NCBI RefSeq assembly: GCF_900496975.1
Contig: NZ_UFQC01000022.1
Coordinates: 1 to 64,000, forward strand
Direction: 5' to 3'
From: Achromobacter veterisilvae
GTDB taxonomy: Bacteria; Pseudomonadota; Gammaproteobacteria; Burkholderiales; Burkholderiaceae_B
DNA: 64,000 bases
Below, one piece after another: positions 9,451-18,045 of the stretch; the first letter of the stretch is position 1, and each line of letters begins with the position of its first letter. The notes below the pieces were generated by a model. That model had not been told where the DNA came from. It saw only the letters and a program-made list of their open reading frames with translations, and did no database searches. The translations under genes and the position numbers were made by a program.

Positions 9451-10413
9451 ATGAAAATGAAGTCCCGCCTGAAGCAGCTATTGACGCTGCTCGCAGCCGT
9501 TCCCGCCATCGCCGCCGCCGAAGGCTATCCCGCCAAGCCCGTGACACTGGTCGTAGCCTATGCCCCCGGCGGCATGACCGACATCCTGACCCGCCGCATC
9601 GCCGCCGATCTACAGACCCGCCTGGGCAAGCCCTTCGTGGTGGAAAACAAGCCGGGGGCCACGGGCCAGATCGCCACCGAATACGTCTCGCGGCAAAAGC
9701 CGGACGGCTACACCGTGCTGGTGGGCGCGACCAGCCATGTGATCAACCCCGTCATCAAGAAGCTGCCCTACGACGCGCGCAAGGACTTCGAGCCCATCGC
9801 CCTGCTGGCGGTCAGCCCCAACTTCCTGCTGGTCAACGCCAACCAGGGCATCAAGACCTTCGCCGACTTCAAGAGCTATGCGCAGAAGCAGCCCTCGGTA
9901 CCCTACGGCACGGCCGGCGCCGGCGGCGCGCCCCATATCGTCGGCGAACTGCTGCGCGCCCAGAGCGGCCTGCCGCTGATGCACGTGTCCTACCGCGGCG
10001 CGGGCCCGGCCATGACGGACCTGGTCTCCGGCCAGGTTCCCTTCGGCATGGCGGAGTCGGTGACCGCCAACGCCTATCTGCAATCGGGCAAGATCATCCC
10101 GCTGGCCATCGCGTCGGCCCAGCGCCAGTCCCGCTATCCCGACGTGCCCACGCTCAACGAACTGGGCTACAAGGGCTTCGACCTGAACACCTGGGTGGGC
10201 GTCTACGCCCCGGCCGGCACGCCCGCCGACATCGTCCAGGCCCTGAACACCGAAATCCGCAAGGCGGTGATGCAGCAGGCGACCCAGGACTACATCCGCT
10301 CGACCGGCTCCGAGCCCGGCGACATGGACCTGACCCAATACCGGAAGTTCGTCAGCGACGAGATGGACAAGTGGCAAGCCGTCATCACGCAGGCCGGGGT
10401 CAAGGATGAGTGA
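9451..10413 (+). CDS. Bug-family periplasmic solute receptor
   Basis: A 320-residue Bug/TctC receptor. The N-terminal Sec signal is KMKSRLKQLLTLLAAVPAIAAAEG, here abbreviated to its hydrophobic core LLTLLAAVPAIAAA, and the mature protein starts with YPAKPVTLVVAYAPGGMTD. ENKPGATGQIATEYV and NTWVGVYAPAGTP are typical family segments. It is the first gene of the long catabolic operon and overlaps the DUF35 gene by 8 bp, which ties solute capture to the CoA pathway that follows. The ligand is unknown, presumably the carboxylic acid degraded by the operon. Confidence 0.93.
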   Translation: MKMKSRLKQLLTLLAAVPAIAAAEGYPAKPVTLVVAYAPGGMTDILTRRIAADLQTRLGKPFVVENKPGATGQIATEYVSRQKPDGYTVLVGATSHVINPVIKKLPYDARKDFEPIALLAVSPNFLLVNANQGIKTFADFKSYAQKQPSVPYGTAGAGGAPHIVGELLRAQSGLPLMHVSYRGAGPAMTDLVSGQVPFGMAESVTANAYLQSGKIIPLAIASAQRQSRYPDVPTLNELGYKGFDLNTWVGVYAPAGTPADIVQALNTEIRKAVMQQATQDYIRSTGSEPGDMDLTQYRKFVSDEMDKWQAVITQAGVKDE

Positions 10414-10780
10414 AGCCCGCAACGGCTCCCCGTCGCCGGAAGCCTACTTCGCCGAAACGCTGCGCGCGGGGCGGCTGGAAGTGCAGGTCTGCCGCAGTTG
10501 CGGACGCGCCTTCTTTTTCCCGCGCACGCACTGCGCGCATTGCCGTTCCCAGGAATATGCCTGGCGCCCCATGCGCGCCGGCGCCACGCTCTATTCCTAT
10601 TCGGAGATCCCCGCCACGCCGCAGGCGCCCGCGCGCAACGTCATCCTGGCCGACATGGACGAAGGATTTCGCATGATGTCCACGCTGCTCGGGCCCGAAG
10701 CGCCGCGCATCGGCATGCGGCTGACGGCCCGGCCCGACCCGCAGCGCGCCCGCGTCGTGTTCGAACCGGAGGCCTCATGA
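10406..10780 (+). CDS. DUF35 / OB-fold zinc-ribbon protein
   Basis: A 124-residue DUF35 protein: an N-terminal rubredoxin-like zinc ribbon (CRSCGRAFFFPRTHCAHC, about residues 29-47) followed by an OB fold (WRPMRAGATLYSYSEI). DUF35 proteins partner thiolase-superfamily enzymes, including the aldolase Ltp2 in steroid side-chain degradation, where the zinc-ribbon/OB domain binds the enzyme. It overlaps both neighbours, and its stop overlaps the start of the thiolase-like gene (ATGA). The two products therefore probably form a complex. Confidence 0.9.
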   Translation: MSEARNGSPSPEAYFAETLRAGRLEVQVCRSCGRAFFFPRTHCAHCRSQEYAWRPMRAGATLYSYSEIPATPQAPARNVILADMDEGFRMMSTLLGPEAPRIGMRLTARPDPQRARVVFEPEAS

Positions 10781-11943
10781 CGGACTGGAACAAAAGCCTG
10801 CGCGGCGCGATCGCCATCACCGGCTGCGCCACGGCCGGCATCGGCGACGCCGGCGGCCTGAACGACCTGGAGATCTCCTCGCTGGCGGTGCACGCGGCGG
10901 TGCGGGACGCGGGGCTGCGCATGGAGGATATCGACGGCCTGATGAGCGCCAGCCTGTCCTCTTCGATGTGGCTGAACAAGCTGGCCGAATACCTGGGCGT
11001 GTTTCCGCGCTTCATGGACAGCACCCAGATCGGCGGCGCTTCTTTCGTCGGCCACCTGTTGATGGCCGCGGCGGCCATCCAGGCCGGCCTGTGCCGCAAT
11101 ATCGTGATCGCCTACGGCGCCGCGCCGCGCGGTGGCAACGGCGTCTCGGCGACCTCCGGCGCCCGCGCGCGGCTGGATCCGTTTCCGTACGAAGAGCCGT
11201 TCCAGCCCTTCAATCCGCCGACCAGCTACGCGCTGGCGACGCGCCGCCACATGCATGAATACGGCACCACCCGCGAACAACTGGCCGAAGTGGCCGTGGC
11301 CGCGCGCGCCTGGGCGCGGCTGAATCCGGAAGCCTACAAGCGCGACCCGCTCTCCATCGACGAAGTGCTGTCGGCGCGCATGATTTCCTCGCCGCTGACC
11401 GCGCGCGACTGCTGCCTGGTGACCGATGGCGCGGGCGCCATCGTCGTGACCGCGGCCGAGCGCGCCGAGACGGCCCGCCCCGTCTACGTGCTGGGAACGG
11501 CCATGGCGCATTCGCACCGGCAGATCGCCTGCATGGCCGACCTGACGCGCACCGTCGCCGGAGAAAGCGCCGGCCAGGCGCGCGAGAGGGCCGGGGTGTC
11601 GCTGGCCGACATCGACCTGGTGCAGCTCTATGACGCCTTCACCATCAACCCCATCCTGTTCCTGGAAGACATGGGGTTCTGCCGCAAGGGCGAAGGCGGC
11701 GCCTTCGTGTCCGGCGGCCGCATCGCCCCCGGCGGCGAGTTGCCGGTGAACACCAACGGCGGCGGGCTGTCCTGCGTGCACCCCGGCATGTACAGCATGT
11801 TCGGCCTGGTGGAAGCCGTGCGGCAACTGCGCGGCGAATGCGGCGAACGGCAGGTGAAGCGGGCCCGCACGGCGCTCGTGCACGGCAACGGCGGGGTGCT
11901 GAGCGCCCAGGCCACGACCGTGCTGACCAATTGGATGGACTGA
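10777..11943 (+). CDS. SCP-x/Ltp-type thiolase-like protein, possible aldolase
   Basis: A 388-residue thiolase-superfamily protein of the lipid-transfer (SCP-x) branch, with the C-terminal NTNGGGLSCVHPGMY and VHGNGGVLSAQAT segments. The position of the nucleophilic cysteine of normal thiolases (CASG) reads IGGASF around residues 85-90, with glycine in place of cysteine. That argues against thiolysis and fits the Ltp2-like retro-aldol enzymes, which act with a DUF35 partner. The DUF35 gene lies immediately upstream with an ATGA overlap. The start at 10777 follows from this overlap and the family N terminus. Aldolase activity is inference. Confidence 0.82.
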   Translation: MTDWNKSLRGAIAITGCATAGIGDAGGLNDLEISSLAVHAAVRDAGLRMEDIDGLMSASLSSSMWLNKLAEYLGVFPRFMDSTQIGGASFVGHLLMAAAAIQAGLCRNIVIAYGAAPRGGNGVSATSGARARLDPFPYEEPFQPFNPPTSYALATRRHMHEYGTTREQLAEVAVAARAWARLNPEAYKRDPLSIDEVLSARMISSPLTARDCCLVTDGAGAIVVTAAERAETARPVYVLGTAMAHSHRQIACMADLTRTVAGESAGQARERAGVSLADIDLVQLYDAFTINPILFLEDMGFCRKGEGGAFVSGGRIAPGGELPVNTNGGGLSCVHPGMYSMFGLVEAVRQLRGECGERQVKRARTALVHGNGGVLSAQATTVLTNWMD

Positions 11944-11955
11944 AGGAGACTCGAA

Positions 11956-12861
11956 ATGCTGGAAGGAAAAGTGGTCGTCGTCACCGGCGCGGCCAATGGC
12001 ATCGGCCGCGCCGCCGCGCTGGCCCTGGCCGCGCAGGGCGCCCGCGTGGTCGTCAACGACCTGAACGTGTCGCTGGACGGCACGAGCGCGTCGCAGAGCA
12101 CCGCTACGCAGGTGGTGGAGGAAATCCGCGCCGCCGGCGGCGAGGCCATCGCCAACGGCGATTCGGTGGCCGAGTACGCCAGCGCGCAGCGCATTATCGA
12201 GGCCGCGGCCGACACCTACGGCCGGGTCGACGCCGTGGTGAACAACGCCGGCATCGTGCGCGACAAGATGTTCCACCGCCTCACCCCCGAGGACTTCGAC
12301 GCCGTGGTCAAGGTGCACCTGTACGGCTGCTTCAACCTCAGTCACGCGGCCGCCCGCCACTTCCGCGAACAGGGCGGCGGCAGCCTGATCAACATGACGT
12401 CCAATTCGGCCGTCATCGGCAACCGCGGCCAGGCCAACTACTGCGCCGCCAAGCTCGGCATCGTGGGCCTGTCCAAGGCCATGGCGCTGGACATGGCCGC
12501 GTTCGGCGTGCGTTCGAACTGCATCGCCCCGCTGGCCTGGAGCCGCATGACGGAGACCATTCCGGCCAAGACCGAAGAACAGGCGCGCCACGTGGAGAAG
12601 ATCCGGCGGATGGGGCCGGAAACCATCGCGCCGCTCATCTGCTATCTGGCCTCCGACGCCTCGGCCGAGGTATCGGGGCAGGTCTTCGCCATCCGCCTGA
12701 ACGAGATCTTCCTCATGAGCCAGTCGCGTCCGGTGCGCTCGGTGCACCGCTCCGACGGCTGGACCGCCGAGAGCATCGCCGAGCACGGCATGGCGGCGCT
12801 GCGCGCCTCGTTCATGCCGCTGGACACCTCGGCCCAGGTGTTCGCCTGGGATCCCGTCTGA
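11956..12861 (+). CDS. Short-chain dehydrogenase (MFE-2-like 3-hydroxyacyl-CoA type)
   Basis: A 301-residue classical SDR. The NAD(P) motif is TGAANGIG near residue 11, followed by the NNAG motif, a catalytic serine in MTSNSAVIGN and YCAAK (Tyr and Lys). It is longer than a minimal SDR and resembles the dehydrogenase part of peroxisomal MFE-2/17beta-HSD4. The next gene encodes a MaoC-type hydratase, the other half of such enzymes, so the two probably make and oxidise a 3-hydroxyacyl-CoA. An RBS (AAGGAGA) sits 7 bp before the ATG. Confidence 0.88.
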   Translation: MLEGKVVVVTGAANGIGRAAALALAAQGARVVVNDLNVSLDGTSASQSTATQVVEEIRAAGGEAIANGDSVAEYASAQRIIEAAADTYGRVDAVVNNAGIVRDKMFHRLTPEDFDAVVKVHLYGCFNLSHAAARHFREQGGGSLINMTSNSAVIGNRGQANYCAAKLGIVGLSKAMALDMAAFGVRSNCIAPLAWSRMTETIPAKTEEQARHVEKIRRMGPETIAPLICYLASDASAEVSGQVFAIRLNEIFLMSQSRPVRSVHRSDGWTAESIAEHGMAALRASFMPLDTSAQVFAWDPV

Positions 12862-12868
12862 GGCGGCC

Positions 12869-13747
12869 ATGGCGCTGGACTATCACCGCTTGAAGTCCCA
12901 CGTCTTCGAGGCCGAACGCCAAGCCTATGGCGAGGATGACTGCATCCTCTATGCCCTGGGCGTGGGCGCGGGCCTGGCGGAAGACGGACCCGTGGGCGAG
13001 GAAACGCAGTTCATCTACGAGCAGGGCCTGCGCGCCCTGCCCGCCATGGCCGCCGTGCTGGCCTACCCCGGCTTCTGGATGCGCGATGCGCGCCATGGCG
13101 TGGACTGGCGCCGGGTCGTGCACGGCGAACAGCGCATGCGATTCGTCAGGCCCCTGCCCGCGCGCGGCGAGGCCGTCTGCCGGATGGAAGTCAGCCACGT
13201 CGCCGACAAGCGCCCCGGCGCCTTCGTCGTGACCCGGCGCACGCTGAGCGACGCCGCCACGGGCCTGGACCTCGCCGTCATTGAACAGTTGAACATCTGC
13301 CGCGGCGACGGCGGCTACTCGGGCGGCGACGCCGCCTTGAACGACGCCCTGCCCGCGGCCATCCCGGCGCCGCCCGACACGCCCGCCGACAGCGTCGTCG
13401 TCCTGCCCACCAGCCGCAACCAGGCCGCGCTGTATCGCCTGAACGCCGACCGCAATCCCTTGCACGTGGATCCGGCCAGCGCGCGCCAGGCCGGCTACAC
13501 GCGGCCCATCCTGCACGGCGCGGCCCTGCTGGGCATGGTGAACCGCGCGCTCGAACCGGGCTTGCGGCAGCAGCCCGGGCTGCGGCTGGGCGAACTGGAC
13601 CTGCGCTTCCTGGCGCCGGTCTATCCCGGCCGGCCCGTGGCGGTCTCGCTGTGGCGCCGCCCGCAAGCGCTGGCGCTGGCCTGCCACCAGGACGGCATCC
13701 TGTGCGCCCAGGGCCGCGCGGCGTGGGCAGCGGAGGACGGACAATGA
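12869..13747 (+). CDS. MaoC-family enoyl-CoA hydratase 2
   Basis: A 292-residue double hot-dog protein. The N-terminal half (starting YHRLKSHVFEAERQAYGEDD) matches the MFE-2 hydratase-2 N-terminal domain. The C-terminal half has the hydratase-2 motif LNADRNPLHVDPASARQAG (Asp, Asn and His positions intact) followed by PILHGAALLG. It would hydrate 2-enoyl-CoA to (3R)-hydroxyacyl-CoA for the SDR encoded 7 bp upstream. The stop overlaps the next start (ATGA), so the gene is inside the operon. Confidence 0.88.
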   Translation: MALDYHRLKSHVFEAERQAYGEDDCILYALGVGAGLAEDGPVGEETQFIYEQGLRALPAMAAVLAYPGFWMRDARHGVDWRRVVHGEQRMRFVRPLPARGEAVCRMEVSHVADKRPGAFVVTRRTLSDAATGLDLAVIEQLNICRGDGGYSGGDAALNDALPAAIPAPPDTPADSVVVLPTSRNQAALYRLNADRNPLHVDPASARQAGYTRPILHGAALLGMVNRALEPGLRQQPGLRLGELDLRFLAPVYPGRPVAVSLWRRPQALALACHQDGILCAQGRAAWAAEDGQ

Positions 13748-14412
13748 AAGACAAGACCTGCATCGACGCGCAGGACGCCCTGCGCGACGTGGAATCCGGC
13801 GCCGCCATTTTCGTGGGCGGCTTCGGCGGTTCGGGCATTCCCGCGCGCCTGCTGGCCGGCCTGCTGGCCAAGCCGGGCGTGCGCGACCTGACCCTCATCA
13901 ACAACAACGCCGGCGCCGGCGAAACGAGCTTCCTGGCCCTGGTCGCCGCCGGCCGGGTCAGCCGCATTATCTGTTCCTACCCGCGCATGCCCGGCAATGA
14001 CGTGATCCGGGAACGGGCGCAGGCGGGCAGCCTGGCCGTGGAGGTAATGCCCCAGGGCACGCTGGTCGAGCGCATCCGCGCCGGCGGCGCGGGCATGGGC
14101 CCGTTCTTCTCGCCCACGGGCTACGGCACGCCACTGGCCGAGGGCAAGGAAACCCGCATCGTCGGCGGGCGCGGCTATGTGCTGGAAGAGCCGCTGCGCG
14201 CGGACTTCGCCTTCGTGCGCGCCCACCGCGCCGACCGGCTGGGCAACCTGGTGTACCGGCGCGCGCAGCGCAACTTCGGGCCGGTGATGTGCACGGCCGC
14301 AAGGACCACGATCGTGGAGGTCGACGAGATCCTGCCTTGCGGCGCGCTGGACCCGGACGCCATCGTCACGCCTAGCCTGTTCGTCCACCGGCTATTGGGG
14401 AACCCGCAATGA
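13744..14412 (+). CDS. Class I CoA-transferase, alpha subunit
   Basis: A 222-residue alpha subunit of a two-subunit 3-oxoacid-type CoA-transferase. The glycine-rich IFVGGFGGSGIP near the N terminus is the CoA-binding signature, and KETRIVGGRGYVLEEPLRAD is typical of the fold. The start at 13744 overlaps the MaoC stop; the same frame is open further upstream but without family sequence. Its stop overlaps the beta-subunit start, ensuring matched synthesis. The pair probably activates the imported acid by transfer from succinyl- or acetyl-CoA; the donor is not evident. Confidence 0.9.
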   Translation: MKDKTCIDAQDALRDVESGAAIFVGGFGGSGIPARLLAGLLAKPGVRDLTLINNNAGAGETSFLALVAAGRVSRIICSYPRMPGNDVIRERAQAGSLAVEVMPQGTLVERIRAGGAGMGPFFSPTGYGTPLAEGKETRIVGGRGYVLEEPLRADFAFVRAHRADRLGNLVYRRAQRNFGPVMCTAARTTIVEVDEILPCGALDPDAIVTPSLFVHRLLGNPQ

Positions 14413-15080
14413 AACGACTGACACGCGGCCACCTGGCCGCCCTGGTGGCCGCCGACCTGCCGGCCGGCGCCGTGGTCAACCTGGGCATCGGCATGCCCAC
14501 CCTGGTCACCGACCGCCTGGACCCGGCGCGCGGCGTCCAACTGCACAGCGAAAACGGCATCCTGGGCATGCGCCTGCTGCAAGCCCACGAGACCGCCGAC
14601 GGCGACCTCATCAACGCCAGCAAGCAGTCCATCGCGCTCACCGAAGGCGCGGCCATTTTCGACCATGTGTATTCCTTTTCCATCATGCGCGGCGGCCACA
14701 TCGACATCACCGTGCTGGGCGCCTTCGAGGTGTCCTGCCGCGGCGACCTGGCGAACTGGTCGCTGGGCGCGGACGATCCCATGCCCTCGGTAGGCGGCGC
14801 CATGGACCTGGCGGTGGGCGCGCGCAACGTCTGGGTCATGATGGAAGCGCTGACCCGCGAGGGCCGCCCGCGCCTGCGCGGCCGCTGCACGCTGCCGCTG
14901 ACCGGCGCCGGCGTGGTCGGCCGCGTCTATGCCGACATCGGCATCTTCGAAGTGCGCGAATCGGCCTTCGTGCCGACCGCCCTGGTCGAGGGCCTGCCGC
15001 CGTCGGAACTGGGCCGCTGGATCGACGCGCCCCTGCGCTTCGAAGGCGAGCCCCGCGTCCTGCACGTTCCCACTCCCTGA
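14409..15080 (+). CDS. Class I CoA-transferase, beta subunit
   Basis: A 223-residue beta subunit carrying the catalytic glutamate, Glu48, in LHSENGILGM, preceded by NLGIGMPTLV. MGGAMDL-type sequence appears as SVGGAMDLAVGARNVWV. It overlaps the alpha subunit gene by 4 bp. Together they form the CoA-charging enzyme of the operon, in contrast to the one-subunit class III transferase of the neighbouring minus-strand cluster. Confidence 0.92.
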   Translation: MKRLTRGHLAALVAADLPAGAVVNLGIGMPTLVTDRLDPARGVQLHSENGILGMRLLQAHETADGDLINASKQSIALTEGAAIFDHVYSFSIMRGGHIDITVLGAFEVSCRGDLANWSLGADDPMPSVGGAMDLAVGARNVWVMMEALTREGRPRLRGRCTLPLTGAGVVGRVYADIGIFEVRESAFVPTALVEGLPPSELGRWIDAPLRFEGEPRVLHVPTP

Positions 15081-15093
15081 GCCCGCCATCGCC

Positions 15094-16269
15094 ATGATAC
15101 GCACCGAACATTTTCTCGAAGACGCCGAAGCCTGGCTGCGGACCGCGCTCGCGCAACTGCGCGCCGAACACCCGGACACCGCGTCGCACACGCCGGAATG
15201 CCGCCAGACCTGGAACCGCATGCTGTGCGAGGCCGGCCTCGTCGCCCTTACCTGGCCGCGCGAATACGGCGGGCGCGAACTGCCCACGGCCACGCTGATC
15301 GCCTTCCATGAACTCTGCGCCCGCCTGCGCGCGCCGCAGCCCATCAACAGCATCGCGCACGCCATCCTCGCGCCCACCCTGCTGCGCTTCGGCACCGCCG
15401 AACAGAAGGCGCTGTTCCTGCCCGGCATCCGGGACGGCAGCGAAATCTGGTGCCAGGGCTATTCCGAACCCCAGACCGGTTCCGACCTGTCTTCCGTGCG
15501 CACCCGGGCCCGGCCCGAGGCCGCCGGCTGGCGGGTCGACGGCCGCAAGATCTGGACCACCCAGGCCCATCTGGCCACATGGTGCTTCGCGCTGGTGCGC
15601 ACCGATCCCGCCAGCCGCGCCCACCGCGGCCTGAGCTTCATGCTCATCGACATGCGCGCCGAAGGCGTGCGCGTCGAACCGATACGCCAGATGACGGGCG
15701 AAGCGGACTACAACGAAGTGCTGTTCGAAGCGGTGGCGGTGCCCGAAGGCCGCATCCTCGGCGAACCCGGCGAAGGCTGGCGCATCGCGATGGCGGCTGC
15801 CGAATACGAGCGGGGCATCTACTTCATGCCCCGCGTCGTCCAACTGGAAGACGAACTCGACGAGCTTGAGGCGGCGCTCGCGCGGGCGCCGCTGGCGCCG
15901 GCCGAGCGCGCCGTGCACGCCCGCCGCGTCCAGGATCTGGCGGACGCCTGCCAGGTCATCCGCTGGCGCGTGGACCGCGTGCTGCGCCAGGTCGCCGCCG
16001 GAGACACCCCCGGCATCGACGGTGCCATGCTCAAGCTGATGTGGAGCGAAACCCGCCAGCAGGTCTGGGAACAGCGCGTGGAACTCCTGGGCGAAGCGGC
16101 CGTCCTGGGCCCCCAGGCCGGCGCCCCGTACGCCGGAGCCGCCAGCGTGCAGCGCGAATTCCTGTGGTCGCGGGCCGAAACCATCGTGGCCGGCACCTCG
16201 GAAATCCAACGCAATATCGTGGGCGAGCGGCTGCTCGGCCTGCCCAAGGACAGGGGACAACATGCATAG
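15094..16269 (+). CDS. Acyl-CoA dehydrogenase, large partner
   Basis: A 391-residue acyl-CoA dehydrogenase with the complete three-domain length. FAD-site segments are visible in WCQGYSEPQTGSDLSSVRT and KIWTTQAHLATWCF, and the C terminus has TIVAGTSEIQRNIVGERLLG. The start at 15094 is placed where the family N terminus begins, 13 bp after the CoA-transferase stop. It overlaps a shorter dehydrogenase gene by 8 bp. Adjacent unequal pairs of this kind form heteromeric dehydrogenases in steroid side-chain pathways, so a heteromer is plausible here. Confidence 0.9.
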   Translation: MIRTEHFLEDAEAWLRTALAQLRAEHPDTASHTPECRQTWNRMLCEAGLVALTWPREYGGRELPTATLIAFHELCARLRAPQPINSIAHAILAPTLLRFGTAEQKALFLPGIRDGSEIWCQGYSEPQTGSDLSSVRTRARPEAAGWRVDGRKIWTTQAHLATWCFALVRTDPASRAHRGLSFMLIDMRAEGVRVEPIRQMTGEADYNEVLFEAVAVPEGRILGEPGEGWRIAMAAAEYERGIYFMPRVVQLEDELDELEAALARAPLAPAERAVHARRVQDLADACQVIRWRVDRVLRQVAAGDTPGIDGAMLKLMWSETRQQVWEQRVELLGEAAVLGPQAGAPYAGAASVQREFLWSRAETIVAGTSEIQRNIVGERLLGLPKDRGQHA

Positions 16270-17218
16270 CGAAATCCGGACCTTGCTGTCCTCGACCTTC
16301 GGCCGCCTGCTGGAAGACCGGCATCCCGCCGCGTACGCGCGCCGCGCGCTTCCCGCGCACGACGACGCCCAGCGCGCCCTGTGGAAGGAACTGGCCGAAG
16401 GCGGCTGGCTGGAAGCGGGATCGGAAGCCTTCCAGGCCGAATACGGCCCCGGCACGCTGCCCATGGGCGAATGGGCCGGGCGCGCCCTGCTCACCCTGCC
16501 CTACGGCGCCTCGGCCTTCCTGGCCCGCGTGCTGCTGGAACAGGCCCCCGCCCTGTCCGAAGTCCTGCTCGACCTGGCCGCGCATCCGGCCAGCATCCGC
16601 TGCGACCGGGCCGAAGACGAAGCAGGATGGATCGACGATTACGGCCCGTCGGCCCAATACCTGCGCCTGAGCCGGCGGGACGGCGGCTGGATCCTGGCCC
16701 GCCACGACCCGGCGATGCTCGATCCCGCGCAGGGCCTGGACCCGACCGTGGCGCCGGCCCGCCTGCGCGGACCGGCCCTGGCCCAGGCGGCGCTGCCCGG
16801 CGAACAGGTCCTGCCCGCGCTGCAGACCCACCTGGCCTTCCTGCTGGCGCAATTGGCCGGCGCGGCCGGGGCCTCCCTGGACCTGGCGATCGCCTATGCC
16901 AAGGAACGCGAACAGTTCGGACGGGCCATCGGCCAGTTCCAGGCGATCAAGCATCCGCTGGTCGACGCCTGGATCGGCCTGGACAACGGCCGCTACGCTG
17001 TGGAGGCGCTGCTACGCTCGCGCGCCGCGCTCGATCCCGCGCTGGCGGCCCTGGCCACCCGCGTGACCGCGGCCGCGGCGCGGCGCGCCGTCAAGCTGTC
17101 CATCCAGGTCCACGGGGGCATCGGCTTTTCCTGGGAGCACGACGCCCAGCTCTACCTGAAGCGCGCCTACCGGCTGGCCGTCGAGGCCGAGCGCACGGCG
17201 GCGCTGCTGCAACCGTAG
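16262..17218 (+). CDS. Acyl-CoA dehydrogenase, small partner
   Basis: A 318-residue dehydrogenase homologue, about 60-70 residues shorter than usual. The C-terminal helical domain is clear (YAKEREQFGRAIGQFQAIKHP and IQVHGGIGFSWEHDAQLYLK), but the middle beta domain is reduced and the typical FAD-contact segments are weak. This is how the accessory subunit of heteromeric acyl-CoA dehydrogenases looks. The 8-bp overlap with the full-length partner supports a joint complex. Whether it binds FAD alone cannot be told. Confidence 0.87.
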   Translation: MHSEIRTLLSSTFGRLLEDRHPAAYARRALPAHDDAQRALWKELAEGGWLEAGSEAFQAEYGPGTLPMGEWAGRALLTLPYGASAFLARVLLEQAPALSEVLLDLAAHPASIRCDRAEDEAGWIDDYGPSAQYLRLSRRDGGWILARHDPAMLDPAQGLDPTVAPARLRGPALAQAALPGEQVLPALQTHLAFLLAQLAGAAGASLDLAIAYAKEREQFGRAIGQFQAIKHPLVDAWIGLDNGRYAVEALLRSRAALDPALAALATRVTAAAARRAVKLSIQVHGGIGFSWEHDAQLYLKRAYRLAVEAERTAALLQP

Positions 17219-17271
17219 CGGTACCATGTCGGTTTCCGCGGCCAGGCCACGGCCCCCTCTTCGAACCGCGC

Positions 17272-18015
17272 ATGAACCGCAATCCCGAAGCGCCCCGCGC
17301 GACCGACCGCCTGACCGCCTACTACTGGAGCGGCGACGCCCTGCGCAGCCGCGGCGTGAGCGGCGCGGTGCTGACGGAGACCCTGGACGTGCCCGCGCCG
17401 CCGGCCCGCGTGCTCGCGGACTGGGAGCGGGAAATCTCGGCGCGCCTGTGCCTGGAACCGGGTGACGTCGAACAGATGCCCCTGGCCCGGACGCAGGCGC
17501 GCTGGCCCGGCTACGGCCAGTGCCTGCGGGCGATGCGCGACTGGACGCGCGCGCTCGGGCTGGAGGACGCGGTGCTGGCTGGCGCCGACATCGCCCTCAT
17601 GGCGTGCCGCGGCGCCCGCTACCACCACGACGCCGCGCAATACGGCGGCGCCGCGTTCTGCAACCTGTTCCTGAGCGAAGACAAAGGGCTGGACGTGCTC
17701 TTCCCCGGCACGGGCCGGAGGATACCGCTGACCCGAGGCACCGCCATGATCTTCGACACGGGCCAGCCCCACGGTGTCGTGCTCCGCGGCCGCGACCGCT
17801 TCCGCGAAGCCGACTTCGCGTCCGGCCAGGACCTCTCGCAGTTGTTCCTGACCTGGGAACTGCCGATCGAAGCGGCCAGCGTCGCACGCGTGCTGGGCAT
17901 CGCTTTCGACGTCGATGACCCGGCCTCGCTGCGGCTGGACGAAGAGCAGATCCGCTTGAACGGCGCCCGCGTTGCCATCGACCCGGAATCGGGGCGGTGG
18001 CTGGCGGCTGCCTGA
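17272..18015 (+). CDS. Putative Fe(II)/2-oxoglutarate-type oxygenase
   Basis: A 247-residue protein without confident family assignment. It contains RYHHDAAQYGGAAFCNLFL and, 40-50 residues later, MIFDTGQPHGVVLRGRDRF. This order, His-x-Asp, a distal His and then an Arg about ten residues on, matches the metal and 2-oxoglutarate ligands of the jelly-roll dioxygenases. It starts 53 bp after the small dehydrogenase and is the last gene of the run. A hydroxylation step in the same pathway would fit, but this is inference. Confidence 0.6.
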   Translation: MNRNPEAPRATDRLTAYYWSGDALRSRGVSGAVLTETLDVPAPPARVLADWEREISARLCLEPGDVEQMPLARTQARWPGYGQCLRAMRDWTRALGLEDAVLAGADIALMACRGARYHHDAAQYGGAAFCNLFLSEDKGLDVLFPGTGRRIPLTRGTAMIFDTGQPHGVVLRGRDRFREADFASGQDLSQLFLTWELPIEAASVARVLGIAFDVDDPASLRLDEEQIRLNGARVAIDPESGRWLAAA

Positions 18016-18045
18016 GGGTAAGCAAGCCGCCGGCGGACCGGCGGG

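Noticed and set aside
10597-12870. A 757-codon minus-strand open frame opposite the catabolic operon
   Set aside because: It is His/Gly/Arg-rich low-complexity sequence typical of the complement of GC-rich genes, and the plus strand holds clear enzymes with motifs.
15819-16247. A serine-rich minus-strand open frame opposite the large acyl-CoA dehydrogenase
   Set aside because: Its runs of Ser come from reverse complement of a Glu/Leu-rich helix and it has no RBS or homologous pattern.
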